From Levilactobacillus bambusae (GTDB lineage Bacteria; Bacillota; Bacilli; Lactobacillales; Lactobacillaceae), in NCBI RefSeq assembly GCF_003124125.1, contig NZ_QCXQ01000006.1, positions 55,066 to 119,065 on the forward strand: a DNA stretch of 64,000 bases, written 5' to 3'. Made by a program: the position numbers and the translations under genes. Below the pieces are notes generated by a model that saw only the letters and a program-made list of their open reading frames with translations, was not told the DNA's origin and searched no databases. Below, piece by piece: positions 46,662 to 56,836 of this stretch; within the stretch, counting starts at the first letter, position 1; each line of letters begins with the position of its first letter.

Positions 46662-47600
46662 ATGTCGTATGCGAGTGATGTAAAAAAAGAATTAACCACT
46701 CTTGAAGTTCACCGGGAAAACGCCAAAGCGGAATTAGTGGCGTTAATTCGAATGAACGGAACCTTGAGCCTTGAGGATCATCGGTTTGTCCTTCATGTTC
46801 AATCTGAAAATCCCGCCATTGCCAGACGGATCTATCAACTTTTGCGCAAGTTCTATGAAATCGATAGTGAACTCTTGGTTCGACGCAAAATGAAACTCAA
46901 GAAAAATAACTTATACATTGTCCGCGTTAAGAACGGGACCAGTGAAGTTTTAAAGGACCTCGGGATTTTTGATGGTCTCCAGCTACTAGATACCATTCCA
47001 GCTGAAATTCTTAATTCAGAAGGTCAGCTCAGATCGTACCTAAGGGGCGCCTTTCTAGCGGGCGGTTCCGTCAATAATCCGGAAACAAGCCGGTACCACT
47101 TAGAAATTTATTCATTGTATGAAGATCAAAACGCAATGATTGAAAAAATGATGAATAAGTATGATTTGAATGCCCGGACAACGGTAAGACGTAGTGGATA
47201 CATTACCTACTTAAAGGAAGCCGAAAAGATTGCTGACTTTTTGTCGTTAATTGGGGCGACGAGTGCCATGCTTAAATTTGAGGACGTTCGAATTATGCGG
47301 GACATGCGAAATTCCGTTAATCGCTTGGTCAACTGTGAGAACGCTAACCTGGATAAGGTGGCCTCCGCCTCAATTAAGCAAATTGAGAATATTCAATTTA
47401 TTGATGAAACGGTGGGATTGAGCCAGCTGCCCCAAAAATTACAGGATGTTGCTCAAGCTCGGCTGGCGCACCAAGAAGTTAGTTTAAAGGAATTAGGCGG
47501 GTTAGTGCCGGGAGGACCCATCTCAAAATCTGGGATTAACCATCGGTTGCGAAAAATTAATGACTATGCTGATAAGCTCCGGTCAGGGGCGTTGGCATAA
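46662..47600 (+). CDS. whiA: WhiA family DNA-binding protein
   Basis: A 312-residue WhiA with an N-terminal domain derived from LAGLIDADG homing endonucleases ([19 protein letters not shown]) and a C-terminal helix-turn-helix ([25 protein letters not shown] region, residues 275-300). In Firmicutes it affects division and chromosome segregation. ATG start after AGGGAGGG. Last gene of the cluster before a terminator shared with clpP. Confidence 0.95.
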   Translation: MSYASDVKKELTTLEVHRENAKAELVALIRMNGTLSLEDHRFVLHVQSENPAIARRIYQLLRKFYEIDSELLVRRKMKLKKNNLYIVRVKNGTSEVLKDLGIFDGLQLLDTIPAEILNSEGQLRSYLRGAFLAGGSVNNPETSRYHLEIYSLYEDQNAMIEKMMNKYDLNARTTVRRSGYITYLKEAEKIADFLSLIGATSAMLKFEDVRIMRDMRNSVNRLVNCENANLDKVASASIKQIENIQFIDETVGLSQLPQKLQDVAQARLAHQEVSLKELGGLVPGGPISKSGINHRLRKINDYADKLRSGALA

Positions 47601-47601
47601 T

Positions 47602-47635
47602 AAAAAGGCTGAATCCAGATGGATTCAGCCTTTTT
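47602..47635. terminator. bidirectional terminator, whiA / clpP
   Basis: AAAAAGGCTGAATCC pairs perfectly with GGATTCAGCCTTTTT around AGAT. A5 and T5 at the ends serve both directions. Confidence 0.95.
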
Positions 47636-47641
47636 ACGAGG

Positions 47642-48235
47642 TTACTTTTGTTCCTTGCTGTTTGTCATGATCTTATCAATCAGACCATAATCAACGGATT
47701 CTTGAGCAGTTAAGTAGTGGTCACGTTCCGTGTCCTTGTTAACCGTTTCGATTGGTTGACCTGAATTCTCAGCTAAGATTTCATTGATCAACTTTCTCGT
47801 CTTCAAGATTTCTTCGGCAGCAATTTCAATTTCGGTTTGCTGACCTTGAGCACCACCGGATGGTTGGTGAATCAAGACTTCGGAGTGAGGAAGTGCAAAA
47901 CGTTTGCCCTTCGTACCAGAAGAAGCCAAGACGCTGGCCATTGATGCGGCCATTCCCATAACGATCGTTTGAACGTCAGCTTGAATGAAGTTCATCGTAT
48001 CGTAAATGGCTAACCCAGAAGTCACTTGACCACCAGGGGAGTTAATGTAAAGGTAAATATCCTTTTCAGAATCTTGTGCATCCAAGAAGAGCAATTGTGC
48101 GATGATGGCGTTAGCCATGTCATCGTTAATTGGCCCGGACAACATAATGATTCGGTCCTTTAATAAACGGGAGTAAATATCGTATGCCCGTTCACCACGG
48201 GATGATTGTTCGATAACCGTAGGGACTAAAGTCAT
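47642..48235 (-). CDS. clpP: ATP-dependent Clp protease proteolytic subunit
   Basis: ClpP is the serine peptidase that degrades proteins fed by Clp ATPases. The catalytic triad is intact: Ser98 ([12 protein letters not shown]), His123 ([10 protein letters not shown]) and Asp172 ([11 protein letters not shown]). Length is 197 residues. ATG after AAGGAGG on the minus strand. The promoter carries a CtsR box, so heat or protein stress induces it. It converges on whiA. Confidence 0.98.
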   Translation of the reverse strand: MTLVPTVIEQSSRGERAYDIYSRLLKDRIIMLSGPINDDMANAIIAQLLFLDAQDSEKDIYLYINSPGGQVTSGLAIYDTMNFIQADVQTIVMGMAASMASVLASSGTKGKRFALPHSEVLIHQPSGGAQGQQTEIEIAAEEILKTRKLINEILAENSGQPIETVNKDTERDHYLTAQESVDYGLIDKIMTNSKEQK

Positions 48236-48291
48236 AGTTGCAGCCTCCTTATAATTTATTGGAATGGGTTATCATTCCTGAATATGGTACT

Positions 48292-48320
48292 AGTTTAGGC
48301 TATTGGTCAGATAAGGTCAA
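48292..48320 (-). promoter_or_regulatory. sigma-A promoter of clpP
   Basis: On the minus strand, -35 TTGACC (48315-48320), 17-bp spacer, -10 TAAACT (48292-48297). Confidence 0.7.
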
Positions 48321-48321
48321 A
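48305..48321 (-). promoter_or_regulatory. CtsR box at clpP
   Basis: GGTCAGATAAGGTCAAA on the plus strand is the CtsR direct heptad repeat with one mismatch in the first heptad. It covers the clpP -35 and part of the spacer. Confidence 0.85.
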
Positions 48322-48411
48322 TCATTTATCAGGGATATTGGCCAACCCCCATAACCTTCCTCCCTATGATAGCACGGTTTGGAAGCAGACCAAACAATTT
48401 GATAGTAAAAA

Positions 48412-48454
48412 ACAAAAACGGCTGCCAAGATGATCAGTCATCTTAGTAGCCGTT
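48412..48454 (-). terminator. terminator of tRNA-Arg
   Basis: On the minus strand, ACGGCTACTAAGATGA pairs with TCATCTTGGCAGCCGT (one mismatch, one G-U), then TTTTTG and more T. Confidence 0.88.
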
Positions 48455-48462
48455 ATACCTGA

Positions 48463-48534
48463 TGCGCCCGGAGGGAATCGAACCCCCATCTCAAGAACCG
48501 GAATCTTACGTGCGATCCATTACACTACGGGCGC
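48463..48534 (-). tRNA. tRNA-Arg (anticodon CCG)
   Basis: A 72-nt cloverleaf: acceptor arm GCGCCCG with CGGGCGC, anticodon stem with loop TTCCGGT, T arm GGGGG-TTCGATT-CCCTC and discriminator A. The anticodon CCG reads CGG, a frequent Arg codon in the genes of this window. The 3' CCA is not encoded. It has its own promoter and terminator and stands alone. Confidence 0.95.
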
Positions 48535-48567
48535 AAATGCCATACGCATTCACTTGAGTACTTAACT

Positions 48568-48596
48568 ATAATAGCTGAAACTGAATAAAAATACAA
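48568..48596 (-). promoter_or_regulatory. probable promoter of tRNA-Arg
   Basis: Minus strand -35 TTGTAT (48591-48596), 17-bp spacer, -10 TATTAT (48568-48573), 33 bp before the tRNA 5' end. Confidence 0.6.
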
Positions 48597-48815
48597 GGGG
48601 AATTTTAAAATTAATTTTTATAAGAATTGGCCCCCCATAAACTTTCGTTGTCGGACCGATTTCATGAACAGACCGTTTGCAAAAGAACGAGCCCCGGCAT
48701 ATACTAAGGGCTGTAGAAAAGTGATCTTTTCTATTGTAACTGATTTTCATAGTTGGGTTGACTCAGTTAATCGAATCAATTATTCTCACGTAATCAGCAT
48801 TTAGCGAAAAACTGC
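48597..48815. other. intergenic region between tRNA-Arg and gap
   Basis: No gene is supported. A short minus-strand frame in this area overlaps the tRNA promoter and has no ribosome binding site. cggR, which often precedes gap in Firmicutes, is absent. Confidence 0.5.
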
Positions 48816-48829
48816 TGAAAGCGCTACTG
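48816..48829 (+). promoter_or_regulatory. cre-like site upstream of gap
   Basis: TGAAAGCGCTACTG keeps the TGAAAGCGCT core, but its last two bases differ from the consensus CA. It lies just before and into the -35, so CcpA could repress or activate depending on contact with RNA polymerase. Confidence 0.5.
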
Positions 48830-48855
48830 ACAAGGGTTTAAATAAGTGATACAAT
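48827..48855 (+). promoter_or_regulatory. sigma-A promoter of gap
   Basis: -35 CTGACA (48827-48832), 17-bp spacer, -10 TACAAT (48850-48855). Confidence 0.78.
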
Positions 48856-48909
48856 TCTTTTGTACTGCTTTTAAAAATTTATTTACTTCCTGAAGGAGGA
48901 AATCACAGT

Positions 48910-49920
48910 ATGACTGTAAAGATTGGTATTAATGGTTTCGGCCGTATCGGTCGTCTTGCTTTCAAGCGTATTTTTGAACTTGGTGCAGACAACATTGAAG
49001 TTGTTGCTATCAACGATTTAACTACGCCTTCAATGCTTGCATACTTACTTAAGTACGACACGACTCATGGTCGTTTCCCAGGTGAAGTTACATCAACTGA
49101 CAAGGGTATCGTTGTTAACGGTAAGGAAATCCCTGTTTACGCTGAACCTCAAGCTGGTAACCTTAAGTGGGTTGAAAACGATGGCGTTGAATTCGTCCTC
49201 GAATGTACCGGTTTCTACACCTCTGAAGAAAAGGCACAAGCTCACATCGATGCTGGTGCACAACGTGTCCTGATTTCTGCACCTGCTGGTAACATTAAGA
49301 CGGTTGTTCCTGGTGTTAACATGGACATCTTAACTGGCGACGATAAGATCGTTTCAGCTGGTTCATGTACCACTAACTGTTTAGCACCTATGGCATACTT
49401 CTTGAACCAAGACTTCGGAATTGCCGTTGGTACGATGACAACTATCCACGCCTTCACTGCCACTCAAATGATCCTTGATGGACCTCGTGGTAAGAACAAG
49501 CGTAACAACCGGACTGCCTCTGCTAACACGATTCCTCACTCAACTGGTGCCGCTAAGGCTATCGGTCTTGTTATCCCAGAATTGGATGGCAAGTTGAAGG
49601 GTCACGCACAACGTGTTGCTTTAATCGACGGTTCTTTGACTGAACTTGTGACTGTTCTTGACAAAGAAGTTACGGCTGATGAAGTTAACGAAGCAATGAA
49701 GAAGCACACTATTGATAACGAAGCTTACGGCTGGAACGAAGACGAAATCGTTTCATCAGACATTATTGATGATGATCACGGTTCAGTATTCGACCCAACT
49801 CAAACTGAAGTTACCACTGCCGGTGACAAGCAATTAGTTAAGACTGTTGCTTGGTACGACAACGAATGGGGCTTCACTTGTAACATGGTTCGTACTTTAC
49901 AACACTTCGCTACCCTCTAA
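48910..49920 (+). CDS. gap: glyceraldehyde-3-phosphate dehydrogenase, type I
   Basis: Converts glyceraldehyde-3-phosphate to 1,3-bisphosphoglycerate with NAD+. The Rossmann start is [17 protein letters not shown], the catalytic Cys is residue 153 ([12 protein letters not shown]), and the length is 336 residues. Asp36 fits NAD specificity. Codon choice is extremely biased (CGT for Arg, GGT for Gly, AAC for Asn), a sign of very high expression. ATG after AAGGAGG. Own promoter and terminator, with no cggR upstream. Confidence 0.98.
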   Translation: MTVKIGINGFGRIGRLAFKRIFELGADNIEVVAINDLTTPSMLAYLLKYDTTHGRFPGEVTSTDKGIVVNGKEIPVYAEPQAGNLKWVENDGVEFVLECTGFYTSEEKAQAHIDAGAQRVLISAPAGNIKTVVPGVNMDILTGDDKIVSAGSCTTNCLAPMAYFLNQDFGIAVGTMTTIHAFTATQMILDGPRGKNKRNNRTASANTIPHSTGAAKAIGLVIPELDGKLKGHAQRVALIDGSLTELVTVLDKEVTADEVNEAMKKHTIDNEAYGWNEDEIVSSDIIDDDHGSVFDPTQTEVTTAGDKQLVKTVAWYDNEWGFTCNMVRTLQHFATL

Positions 49921-49950
49921 GCCGCTGGTTTATTCAGGTTAGTTGAATAG

Positions 49951-49986
49951 AAAAGGCGGAGGAGGGCGACTTTCTCCGCTTTTTTT
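49951..49986 (+). terminator. terminator of gap
   Basis: GCGGAG pairs with CTCCGC around 12 nt, then T7. Confidence 0.8.
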
Positions 49987-50008
49987 AGTTTTGAGGGCAG
50001 ATTGGGTT

Positions 50009-50037
50009 TTGAATTTTGTCCTGAAGTGCTGTAATAT
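50009..50037 (+). promoter_or_regulatory. sigma-A promoter of pgk
   Basis: -35 TTGAAT (50009-50014), 17-bp spacer, -10 TAATAT (50032-50037), 40 bp before the start codon. Confidence 0.68.
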
Positions 50038-50076
50038 TGTGAAGGAAATCATTTTTACTTTTAGGAGGTCAGCTTT

Positions 50077-51279
50077 ATGGCTAAGTTAACTGTTGAAGAC
50101 TTAGATTTAAAGGGCAAAAAAGTTTTAATGCGCGTTGATTTTAACGTGCCAATTAAAGACGGGGTTATCCAAAACGATAACCGGATCGTGGCAGCACTGC
50201 CAACGATTAAGTACGTTACGGATCGGGGTGGTAAGGCCATTCTCTTCTCACATTTAGGTCGGATCAAGACTGAAGACGACAAGAAGGACTTATCATTACG
50301 TCCCGTTGCAGAACGTTTATCTAACTTACTCAACAAACCCGTTACCTTTGTTCCCGTTACAGAGGGTAAACAACTTGAAGATGCCATCAACAACATGAAG
50401 GATGGCGATGTTTTACTCGTTGAAAACACCCGGTTTGAAGATGTTAAAGATGGTGAATACGTTAAGCGCGAATCTGGTAACGATCCAGAACTTGGCAAAT
50501 ACTGGGCTTCATTAGGTGACGTTTTCGTTAACGATGCTTTTGGTACCGCCCACCGGAGCCATGCATCAAACGTTGGGATTGCCTCTAATATGCCACAAAC
50601 GGCGGCCGGTTTCTTAATGGAAAAGGAAATCAAGTTCTTAGGTGACGCTGTTAATAATCCTAAGCGGCCATTTGTTGCAATCTTAGGTGGAGCTAAGGTT
50701 TCCGATAAGATTGGGGTTATTGACAACCTCTTAGATAAGGCTGATAAAATTCTTATTGGTGGTGGGATGACTTATACCTTCTACGCTGCTAAGGGCATGA
50801 CCATTGGTAATTCCTTAGTTGAAAAAGATAAGATCGATGAAGCAAAGCAAATCTTGGATAAGGCTGGCGACAAACTTGTCTTGCCAGTTGATTCAGTTGT
50901 TGCGACTGAATTCAGCAATGACGCTCCTCACAAAATCGTTGAAGGCGACATTCCTGACGGCTACATGGCCTTAGACATTGGCCCTAAGACGGTTCAAGAA
51001 TTTGAAGACGTCTTAAAGGATGCTAAGACCGTTGTTTGGAACGGCCCAATGGGTGTGTTTGAAATGAGCAACTATGCTAAGGGAACCCTCGAGATCGGTA
51101 AGTTCTTAGGTACCTTATCCGATGCAACCACAATTGTTGGTGGTGGTGATTCGACCGCTGCCGTTCAACAGTTGGGTGTCGCTGATAAACTGACTCATAT
51201 TTCTACTGGTGGTGGTGCATCCCTTGAATACCTTGAAGGTAAGGAATTACCAGGGATCGCTGCAATCTCTAACAAATAA
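50077..51279 (+). CDS. pgk: phosphoglycerate kinase
   Basis: Transfers phosphate from 1,3-bisphosphoglycerate to ADP. The 400-residue protein shows the substrate-binding opening [14 protein letters not shown], the [10 protein letters not shown] loop, [14 protein letters not shown] and the nucleotide motif [11 protein letters not shown] and [14 protein letters not shown] after AGGAGG. Codon bias is moderate, between gap and tpiA. Own promoter; a terminator follows, so the tpiA transcript is separate or partly read through. Confidence 0.98.
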   Translation: MAKLTVEDLDLKGKKVLMRVDFNVPIKDGVIQNDNRIVAALPTIKYVTDRGGKAILFSHLGRIKTEDDKKDLSLRPVAERLSNLLNKPVTFVPVTEGKQLEDAINNMKDGDVLLVENTRFEDVKDGEYVKRESGNDPELGKYWASLGDVFVNDAFGTAHRSHASNVGIASNMPQTAAGFLMEKEIKFLGDAVNNPKRPFVAILGGAKVSDKIGVIDNLLDKADKILIGGGMTYTFYAAKGMTIGNSLVEKDKIDEAKQILDKAGDKLVLPVDSVVATEFSNDAPHKIVEGDIPDGYMALDIGPKTVQEFEDVLKDAKTVVWNGPMGVFEMSNYAKGTLEIGKFLGTLSDATTIVGGGDSTAAVQQLGVADKLTHISTGGGASLEYLEGKELPGIAAISNK

Positions 51280-51307
51280 TTAACCCGGTAAGTTCGGATT
51301 AAGATGA

Positions 51308-51346
51308 CCCCCAACCCTGTTTAATGACAGGATTGGGGGATTTTTG
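51308..51346 (+). terminator. terminator of pgk
   Basis: CCCCCAACCCTGT pairs with ACAGGATTGGGGG (one mismatch) and is followed by ATTTTTG. Confidence 0.85.
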
Positions 51347-51428
51347 GTTCATAAAACAATCGTTCAACTGGTCAAACGCCAAAAGATTCGGTATGATTGA
51401 GGCAGATTGAAGAAGGGGTGTGAATCAC

Positions 51429-52193
51429 ATGCGGACGCCTTTCATTGCAGGAAACTGGAAAATGAATAAAACGCTTGATACGGCAAAGGAGTTTATGCAG
51501 GAAGTTGCGGGTCAACTACCAGATCCAACCGAAGTTGAAACCGCAATTGCGGCACCGTATTTATTTATTGAGTCAATGATGGAAGTTCAGACCGATAAAA
51601 CGTTAAAGATCGGAGCCGAAAACTGTTACTTTGAAGATTCTGGGGCATATACCGGTGAAATTAGCCCGTTAATGCTAGCTGACATGGGAGTTCACTATAC
51701 GATTATTGGCCACTCAGAACGGCGGAAGTACTTTAATGAAACGGATGACATCATTAATAAGAAAATTTTAGCCGTCTATCGAAATCATATGGTCCCCATT
51801 TTATGCTGTAACGAGACGATGGGCCGCCGGGAATCCGGCGAAAAAATCCATTGGGTCGTTAGTCAGGTGGCGGCAGCCTTAAAGGGTGTGTCAGAGGAGG
51901 ATGCCAAGAGTGTGGTGATCGCCTACGAGCCAAGTTGGGCAATCGGCACCGGGGATTCAGCCACGGCCGATCAAGCGGAAGAGGGATGCTACCTCATTCG
52001 CCAGACTATCGCTGATTTATACTCAGATGAATTAGCCGATGGTATTCGGGTATTGTATGGGGGCAGTGTTACCCCTAAAAATGTGGTCGGGTTAATGGCC
52101 AAACAGAATATTGATGGTATCTTGGCCGGTGGGTCCAGTTTGAAGTCGGAATCGTTCATTCAATTGGCAAATTACCAAAAACTTGCAGATTAA
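51429..52193 (+). CDS. tpiA: triosephosphate isomerase
   Basis: Interconverts dihydroxyacetone phosphate and glyceraldehyde-3-phosphate. The substrate loop AGNWKMN, the catalytic His in IIGHSERR, the catalytic Glu in [11 protein letters not shown] and the phosphate loop [10 protein letters not shown] are all intact. The frame can begin at GTG 51420, but ATG 51429 has the proper distance from AAGGGG and matches the family start, giving 254 residues. Codon use is plain, with many CGG, ACG and GCG codons, unlike gap and eno beside it. This suggests modest expression. Confidence 0.96.
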   Translation: MRTPFIAGNWKMNKTLDTAKEFMQEVAGQLPDPTEVETAIAAPYLFIESMMEVQTDKTLKIGAENCYFEDSGAYTGEISPLMLADMGVHYTIIGHSERRKYFNETDDIINKKILAVYRNHMVPILCCNETMGRRESGEKIHWVVSQVAAALKGVSEEDAKSVVIAYEPSWAIGTGDSATADQAEEGCYLIRQTIADLYSDELADGIRVLYGGSVTPKNVVGLMAKQNIDGILAGGSSLKSESFIQLANYQKLAD

Positions 52194-52215
52194 TAAGAAA
52201 AGTCGCTAAATTTAA

Positions 52216-52244
52216 TTGAAAGATCATGAACAAACTAATAAAAT
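52216..52244 (+). promoter_or_regulatory. sigma-A promoter of eno
   Basis: -35 TTGAAA (52216-52221), 17-bp spacer, -10 TAAAAT (52239-52244), 57 bp before the start codon. Confidence 0.75.
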
Positions 52245-52246
52245 AG

Positions 52247-53620
<1,374 letters not shown>

Positions 53621-53637
53621 TTGAATTGATCATTCAT

Positions 53638-53677
53638 AAAAGATCAGACCTTATAGACAAGGTCTGATCTTTTTTTG
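53638..53677 (+). terminator. terminator of eno
   Basis: AAAAGATCAGACCTT pairs perfectly with AAGGTCTGATCTTTT around 6 nt, with T7. Confidence 0.95.
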
Positions 53678-53745
53678 CCTAAATTAGTCGATTCGGCGTC
53701 TCCTAACGAACCTATAAGTATCACAGTTAAAGGAGATTAATTAGG

Positions 53746-54804
53746 ATGATTAAGACAAAGGCATACGTTTTGATTGCGGCGAGTTGTTTGATGGGGGTGA
53801 CGGGGCTAATGCCCAGTAACGCCTCGGTTCCAATCGTTCATGCTGCAACCACCACACCAGACAAGCAAACCGTAACGTTTAAGGTTCGATACATGATTAG
53901 TATTATGGACCGACAGTATCAGTTAAAAGAAGAAACGGTTACGGGAACCGCCGGCGAGAATTACACGTTTATTCGACCACAGATCTTAGATGCAGAATCC
54001 TTCAGTTTAGCGAAGGGTCAGCCAGCATCCGTACCGGTTACCCCAGACTTAGCGGGGCAAACGGTCACGGTGAATTATTTTTCCTACTCTCACCTAGTCA
54101 TTGGCAAAATTGTCCTCTTTGATCGTACCAGCGGCGAAAACGTGGCAACGTGGACCCATTCGTTGGGAATGGGGGATCATGTTAACGTCCAAGAACTAGT
54201 TCCTAAGGGCTATCATCTAGTCGATCCTTCCCAAGGAGATTACTGGTGCTTAAACCGGGAATCACAGTTGATTGACGTTGAACGTGATTCACCAGCCCCT
54301 AATGGGACTCAACCTCTTCAGCCAGGGCCCATTAACCCACCCGCTGAGCAGCCTGAAAAACCGGTAAGTCCGGAATCGCCGTTAGACCCAAAACAACCGG
54401 AGTTGCCGCAGTCTCCGCTACAGCCGGAATCGCCTAAGCATCCTGACCAATCGACTCCGATCGATCATCCTGAGCATTCAACCTCCGACACAAAAACACC
54501 GAGTCACCGGCCAGATGACCAACATTCTCAAGGTCAAACGGGGGAAGGTCAACAAACGGAGGTTACGGGACCAGCATTAGGGAGTAAGTTAAAATCAGAA
54601 AATAAGCAAAGCGACCCCAAAAAGAAACGGCAGTCAGAAACCTCAACCTTAAAGACGGGGACCAAAGTCGTTGGGGAAAAGATTGAACGGTCAAATGATA
54701 AGTTGCCGCAAACGGGTGAGCAAACTTGGTTTTCACGGGGCTTAGCGGTGGTTGGCTTAGGTCTCTTAGGCTTATATTGGCACCGCCTCAAACAACGTCA
54801 CTAA
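53746..54804 (+). CDS. LPXTG-anchored surface protein with Pro-rich stalk
   Basis: A 352-residue wall protein. The N-terminus is a signal peptide (basic start, hydrophobic about 7-23, likely cleavage after VHAA near residue 34). A beta-rich domain (about 40-175) contains two similar units each ending in a Tyr-Phe-Ser or Leu-Val-Ile stretch, somewhat like MucBP-type repeats but not clearly so. Then come Pro-rich units (variants of ESPLDPKQPELPQSP, about 185-250), a polar linker, and the sortase signal LPQTGE with membrane helix and basic tail HRLKQRH. One Cys (YWCLN) is unusual for a surface protein. Host or polymer binding is a guess. Confidence 0.85.
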   Translation: MIKTKAYVLIAASCLMGVTGLMPSNASVPIVHAATTTPDKQTVTFKVRYMISIMDRQYQLKEETVTGTAGENYTFIRPQILDAESFSLAKGQPASVPVTPDLAGQTVTVNYFSYSHLVIGKIVLFDRTSGENVATWTHSLGMGDHVNVQELVPKGYHLVDPSQGDYWCLNRESQLIDVERDSPAPNGTQPLQPGPINPPAEQPEKPVSPESPLDPKQPELPQSPLQPESPKHPDQSTPIDHPEHSTSDTKTPSHRPDDQHSQGQTGEGQQTEVTGPALGSKLKSENKQSDPKKKRQSETSTLKTGTKVVGEKIERSNDKLPQTGEQTWFSRGLAVVGLGLLGLYWHRLKQRH

Positions 54805-54848
54805 TTGTGCTAAACTAAAAGTAGCAAATTAGGTAAGGATGAGATGCA

Positions 54849-56393
54849 GTGAGTAAAGTTAATCGGCATAACCGGGACTGGACGATTCTCAAAACGGCTG
54901 GTCGTGGGTGCCTAGTTGGGGTAGTCGTTGGCGCGGGGGTTAGTCTGTTTCGATGGTTAATTGAATGGTTATTAGGGACGACACGACAAATTTATGCGCA
55001 CTTATCCCTGACGTCCGTTGGATTTTGGCTGTGGGTTGCGGTGATGATTGGGCTAGCCGTGATAATTGGCCGTTGGATGAAACAAGAACCAATGGCTAAG
55101 GGATCAGGAATTCCACAGGTTGAAGGTCAACTGGCCGGTGATTTTGATTACGCTTGGTGGCCAGTCCTCTGGCGCAAGTTTGTCGGGGGTATCTTGGCCA
55201 TCGGGTCCGGATTATATCTAGGCCGAGAGGGGCCGTCCATTCAATTAGGTGCAACGGCGGCCCAGGGATTAGCAGAAGCTGGTCACCTTCATGGAGCCGA
55301 TCGTCGAATTATGATTGCTAGTGGTGCGGCCGCTGGATTATCAGCCGCCTTTAACGCTCCAATTGCCGGGACCCTCTTTATTTTAGAAGAGGTATATCAC
55401 AATTTCTCCCCGGCCGTTTGGTTATCCTCGCTAACGGGAGCGGTAACTGCCGATTATATTTCTAAGGTGGTTTTTGGGCTTCAACCTGTTCTTTACATCA
55501 AGTTAACGCGTTCACTGCCCCAATCTCAGTATTTTTTGCTACTTTTATTAGGGATCGGACTAGGACTTTTAGGTGTTTTATACCAGTGGGTTATTTTACG
55601 GGTTGGTTACTGGTATTCGCTGCTCCAATTTTTACCCCGTTACTTAGATGGAATCGTTCCGTTTTTATTAGTCATTCCAATAGGGTTAACCTTACCGTTG
55701 ACGTTAGGCGGGGGAAACGAGATGATTATTACCTTTGCCCAGCACGTTCCCGGATTGGTACCTTTAATGGGTTATTTTTTATTGCGGTTTGTATTTTCAA
55801 TGATTTCTTACGGGTCAGGGTTACCCGGGGGGATTTTTCTACCCATTTTAACGTTAGGGGCGTTACTGGGGGCCATTGCAGGTCGTATTTTTATCGGGTT
55901 AGGTTGGTTATCCCCTAATATGGCAGCCAACATGATGGTCTATGCAATGGCCGGGTATTTTGCGGGCATTAGCAAAGCTCCGTTTACCGCCATTTTACTT
56001 ATTACGGAAATGGTGGGAACACTCCAGCATCTCTTACCGTTAGCCATGGTGGCCATCGTAGCGTACTTAACTGTTGATGTGTGCGGCGGACAACCAATTT
56101 ATGATGCCTTACTCAAACAAATGCAATTTCCGACCGTAAAAAGTTTGCACGGGCCACTTGATCGGTTTGAATTTCCGCTATTTGAAGGTGCGGCGATGAC
56201 GGAACATATGATTAGAGACCTTAACTGGCCTAAAGACGCCATTTTAGCGGCGGTCAGACGCGGTGACCGTTACCTAATTCCGCACGGCGACACCGTCATC
56301 AAGGGTGGCGATACCTTAGTCGTAGTGACTGGAGTTCGGCAACGGCAGCGAGTGACCGAAGATTTAATTCGGTTAACAAAGCAATTTAACTGA
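54849..56393 (+). CDS. ClC-family chloride/proton antiporter with RCK C-terminal domain
   Basis: A 514-residue ClC protein. The three ion-pathway signatures are GSGIPQVEG, GREGPSIQLG (with the gating Glu) and GGIFLPILTLGA. The gating Glu suggests an antiporter or fast-gated channel rather than a fluoride exporter. After the membrane part a TrkA-C/RCK-C domain (about 435-510) ends the protein (RGDRYLIPHGDTVIKGGD), which may bind a nucleotide such as c-di-AMP. GTG start after AAGGATG. Follows the LPXTG gene by 44 nt. Confidence 0.92.
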   Translation: MSKVNRHNRDWTILKTAGRGCLVGVVVGAGVSLFRWLIEWLLGTTRQIYAHLSLTSVGFWLWVAVMIGLAVIIGRWMKQEPMAKGSGIPQVEGQLAGDFDYAWWPVLWRKFVGGILAIGSGLYLGREGPSIQLGATAAQGLAEAGHLHGADRRIMIASGAAAGLSAAFNAPIAGTLFILEEVYHNFSPAVWLSSLTGAVTADYISKVVFGLQPVLYIKLTRSLPQSQYFLLLLLGIGLGLLGVLYQWVILRVGYWYSLLQFLPRYLDGIVPFLLVIPIGLTLPLTLGGGNEMIITFAQHVPGLVPLMGYFLLRFVFSMISYGSGLPGGIFLPILTLGALLGAIAGRIFIGLGWLSPNMAANMMVYAMAGYFAGISKAPFTAILLITEMVGTLQHLLPLAMVAIVAYLTVDVCGGQPIYDALLKQMQFPTVKSLHGPLDRFEFPLFEGAAMTEHMIRDLNWPKDAILAAVRRGDRYLIPHGDTVIKGGDTLVVVTGVRQRQRVTEDLIRLTKQFN

Positions 56394-56479
56394 TCGGTCA
56401 ATGACTGGTAATTTTTGGGAAAATATGATAAATTATATGAGTATGATCACACCTTTAAGTAGGGTAGGAGGTATCTTTC

Positions 56480-56716
56480 TTGTATAATTTACTGATGACA
56501 GGCATGTTGATTGTCAGTGTCTTAATTATTATCGCAGTCATGATGCAGCCGGCAAAACAAAGTGATGCATTATCCGCCCTTTCTGGAGGTGCGGATGATT
56601 TATTCGCTAAACAAAAGCCGCGCGGGTTCGAAGCATTTATGCAAAAGGTGACCGTTGTTTTAGGAATCCTTTTCTTTGTATTTGCTATCGCACTGGCATA
56701 TCTTTCAGCTCATTAG
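56480..56716 (+). CDS. secG: protein translocase subunit SecG
   Basis: A 78-residue SecG, the small helper subunit of SecYEG. Two membrane helices (about 2-22 and 53-74) flank the conserved loop SGGADDLFAKQKPRG. The start is TTG after AGGAGG. It lies just before rnr and smpB, the classic secG-rnr-smpB cluster. A terminator separates it from rnr. Confidence 0.94.
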   Translation: MYNLLMTGMLIVSVLIIIAVMMQPAKQSDALSALSGGADDLFAKQKPRGFEAFMQKVTVVLGILFFVFAIALAYLSAH

Positions 56717-56719
56717 CAT

Positions 56720-56757
56720 GAAAGCCTCCTGTATGATTAAGACACAGGGGGCTTTTT
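56720..56757 (+). terminator. terminator of secG
   Basis: AAAGCCTCCTGT pairs with ACAGGGGGCTTT (one G-U) around 11 nt, then T6. Confidence 0.88.
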
Positions 56758-56836
56758 TACGAGACCGTAAAGCCCTTTAGCGTGATAAAGAACGATAGAT
56801 AACCAAAGAAATATTTGAAAATACGAGGAATAAAAC

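Noticed and set aside
48562-48750. Small minus-strand reading frame upstream of gap
   Set aside because: No ribosome binding site, atypical composition, and it overlaps the tRNA promoter.
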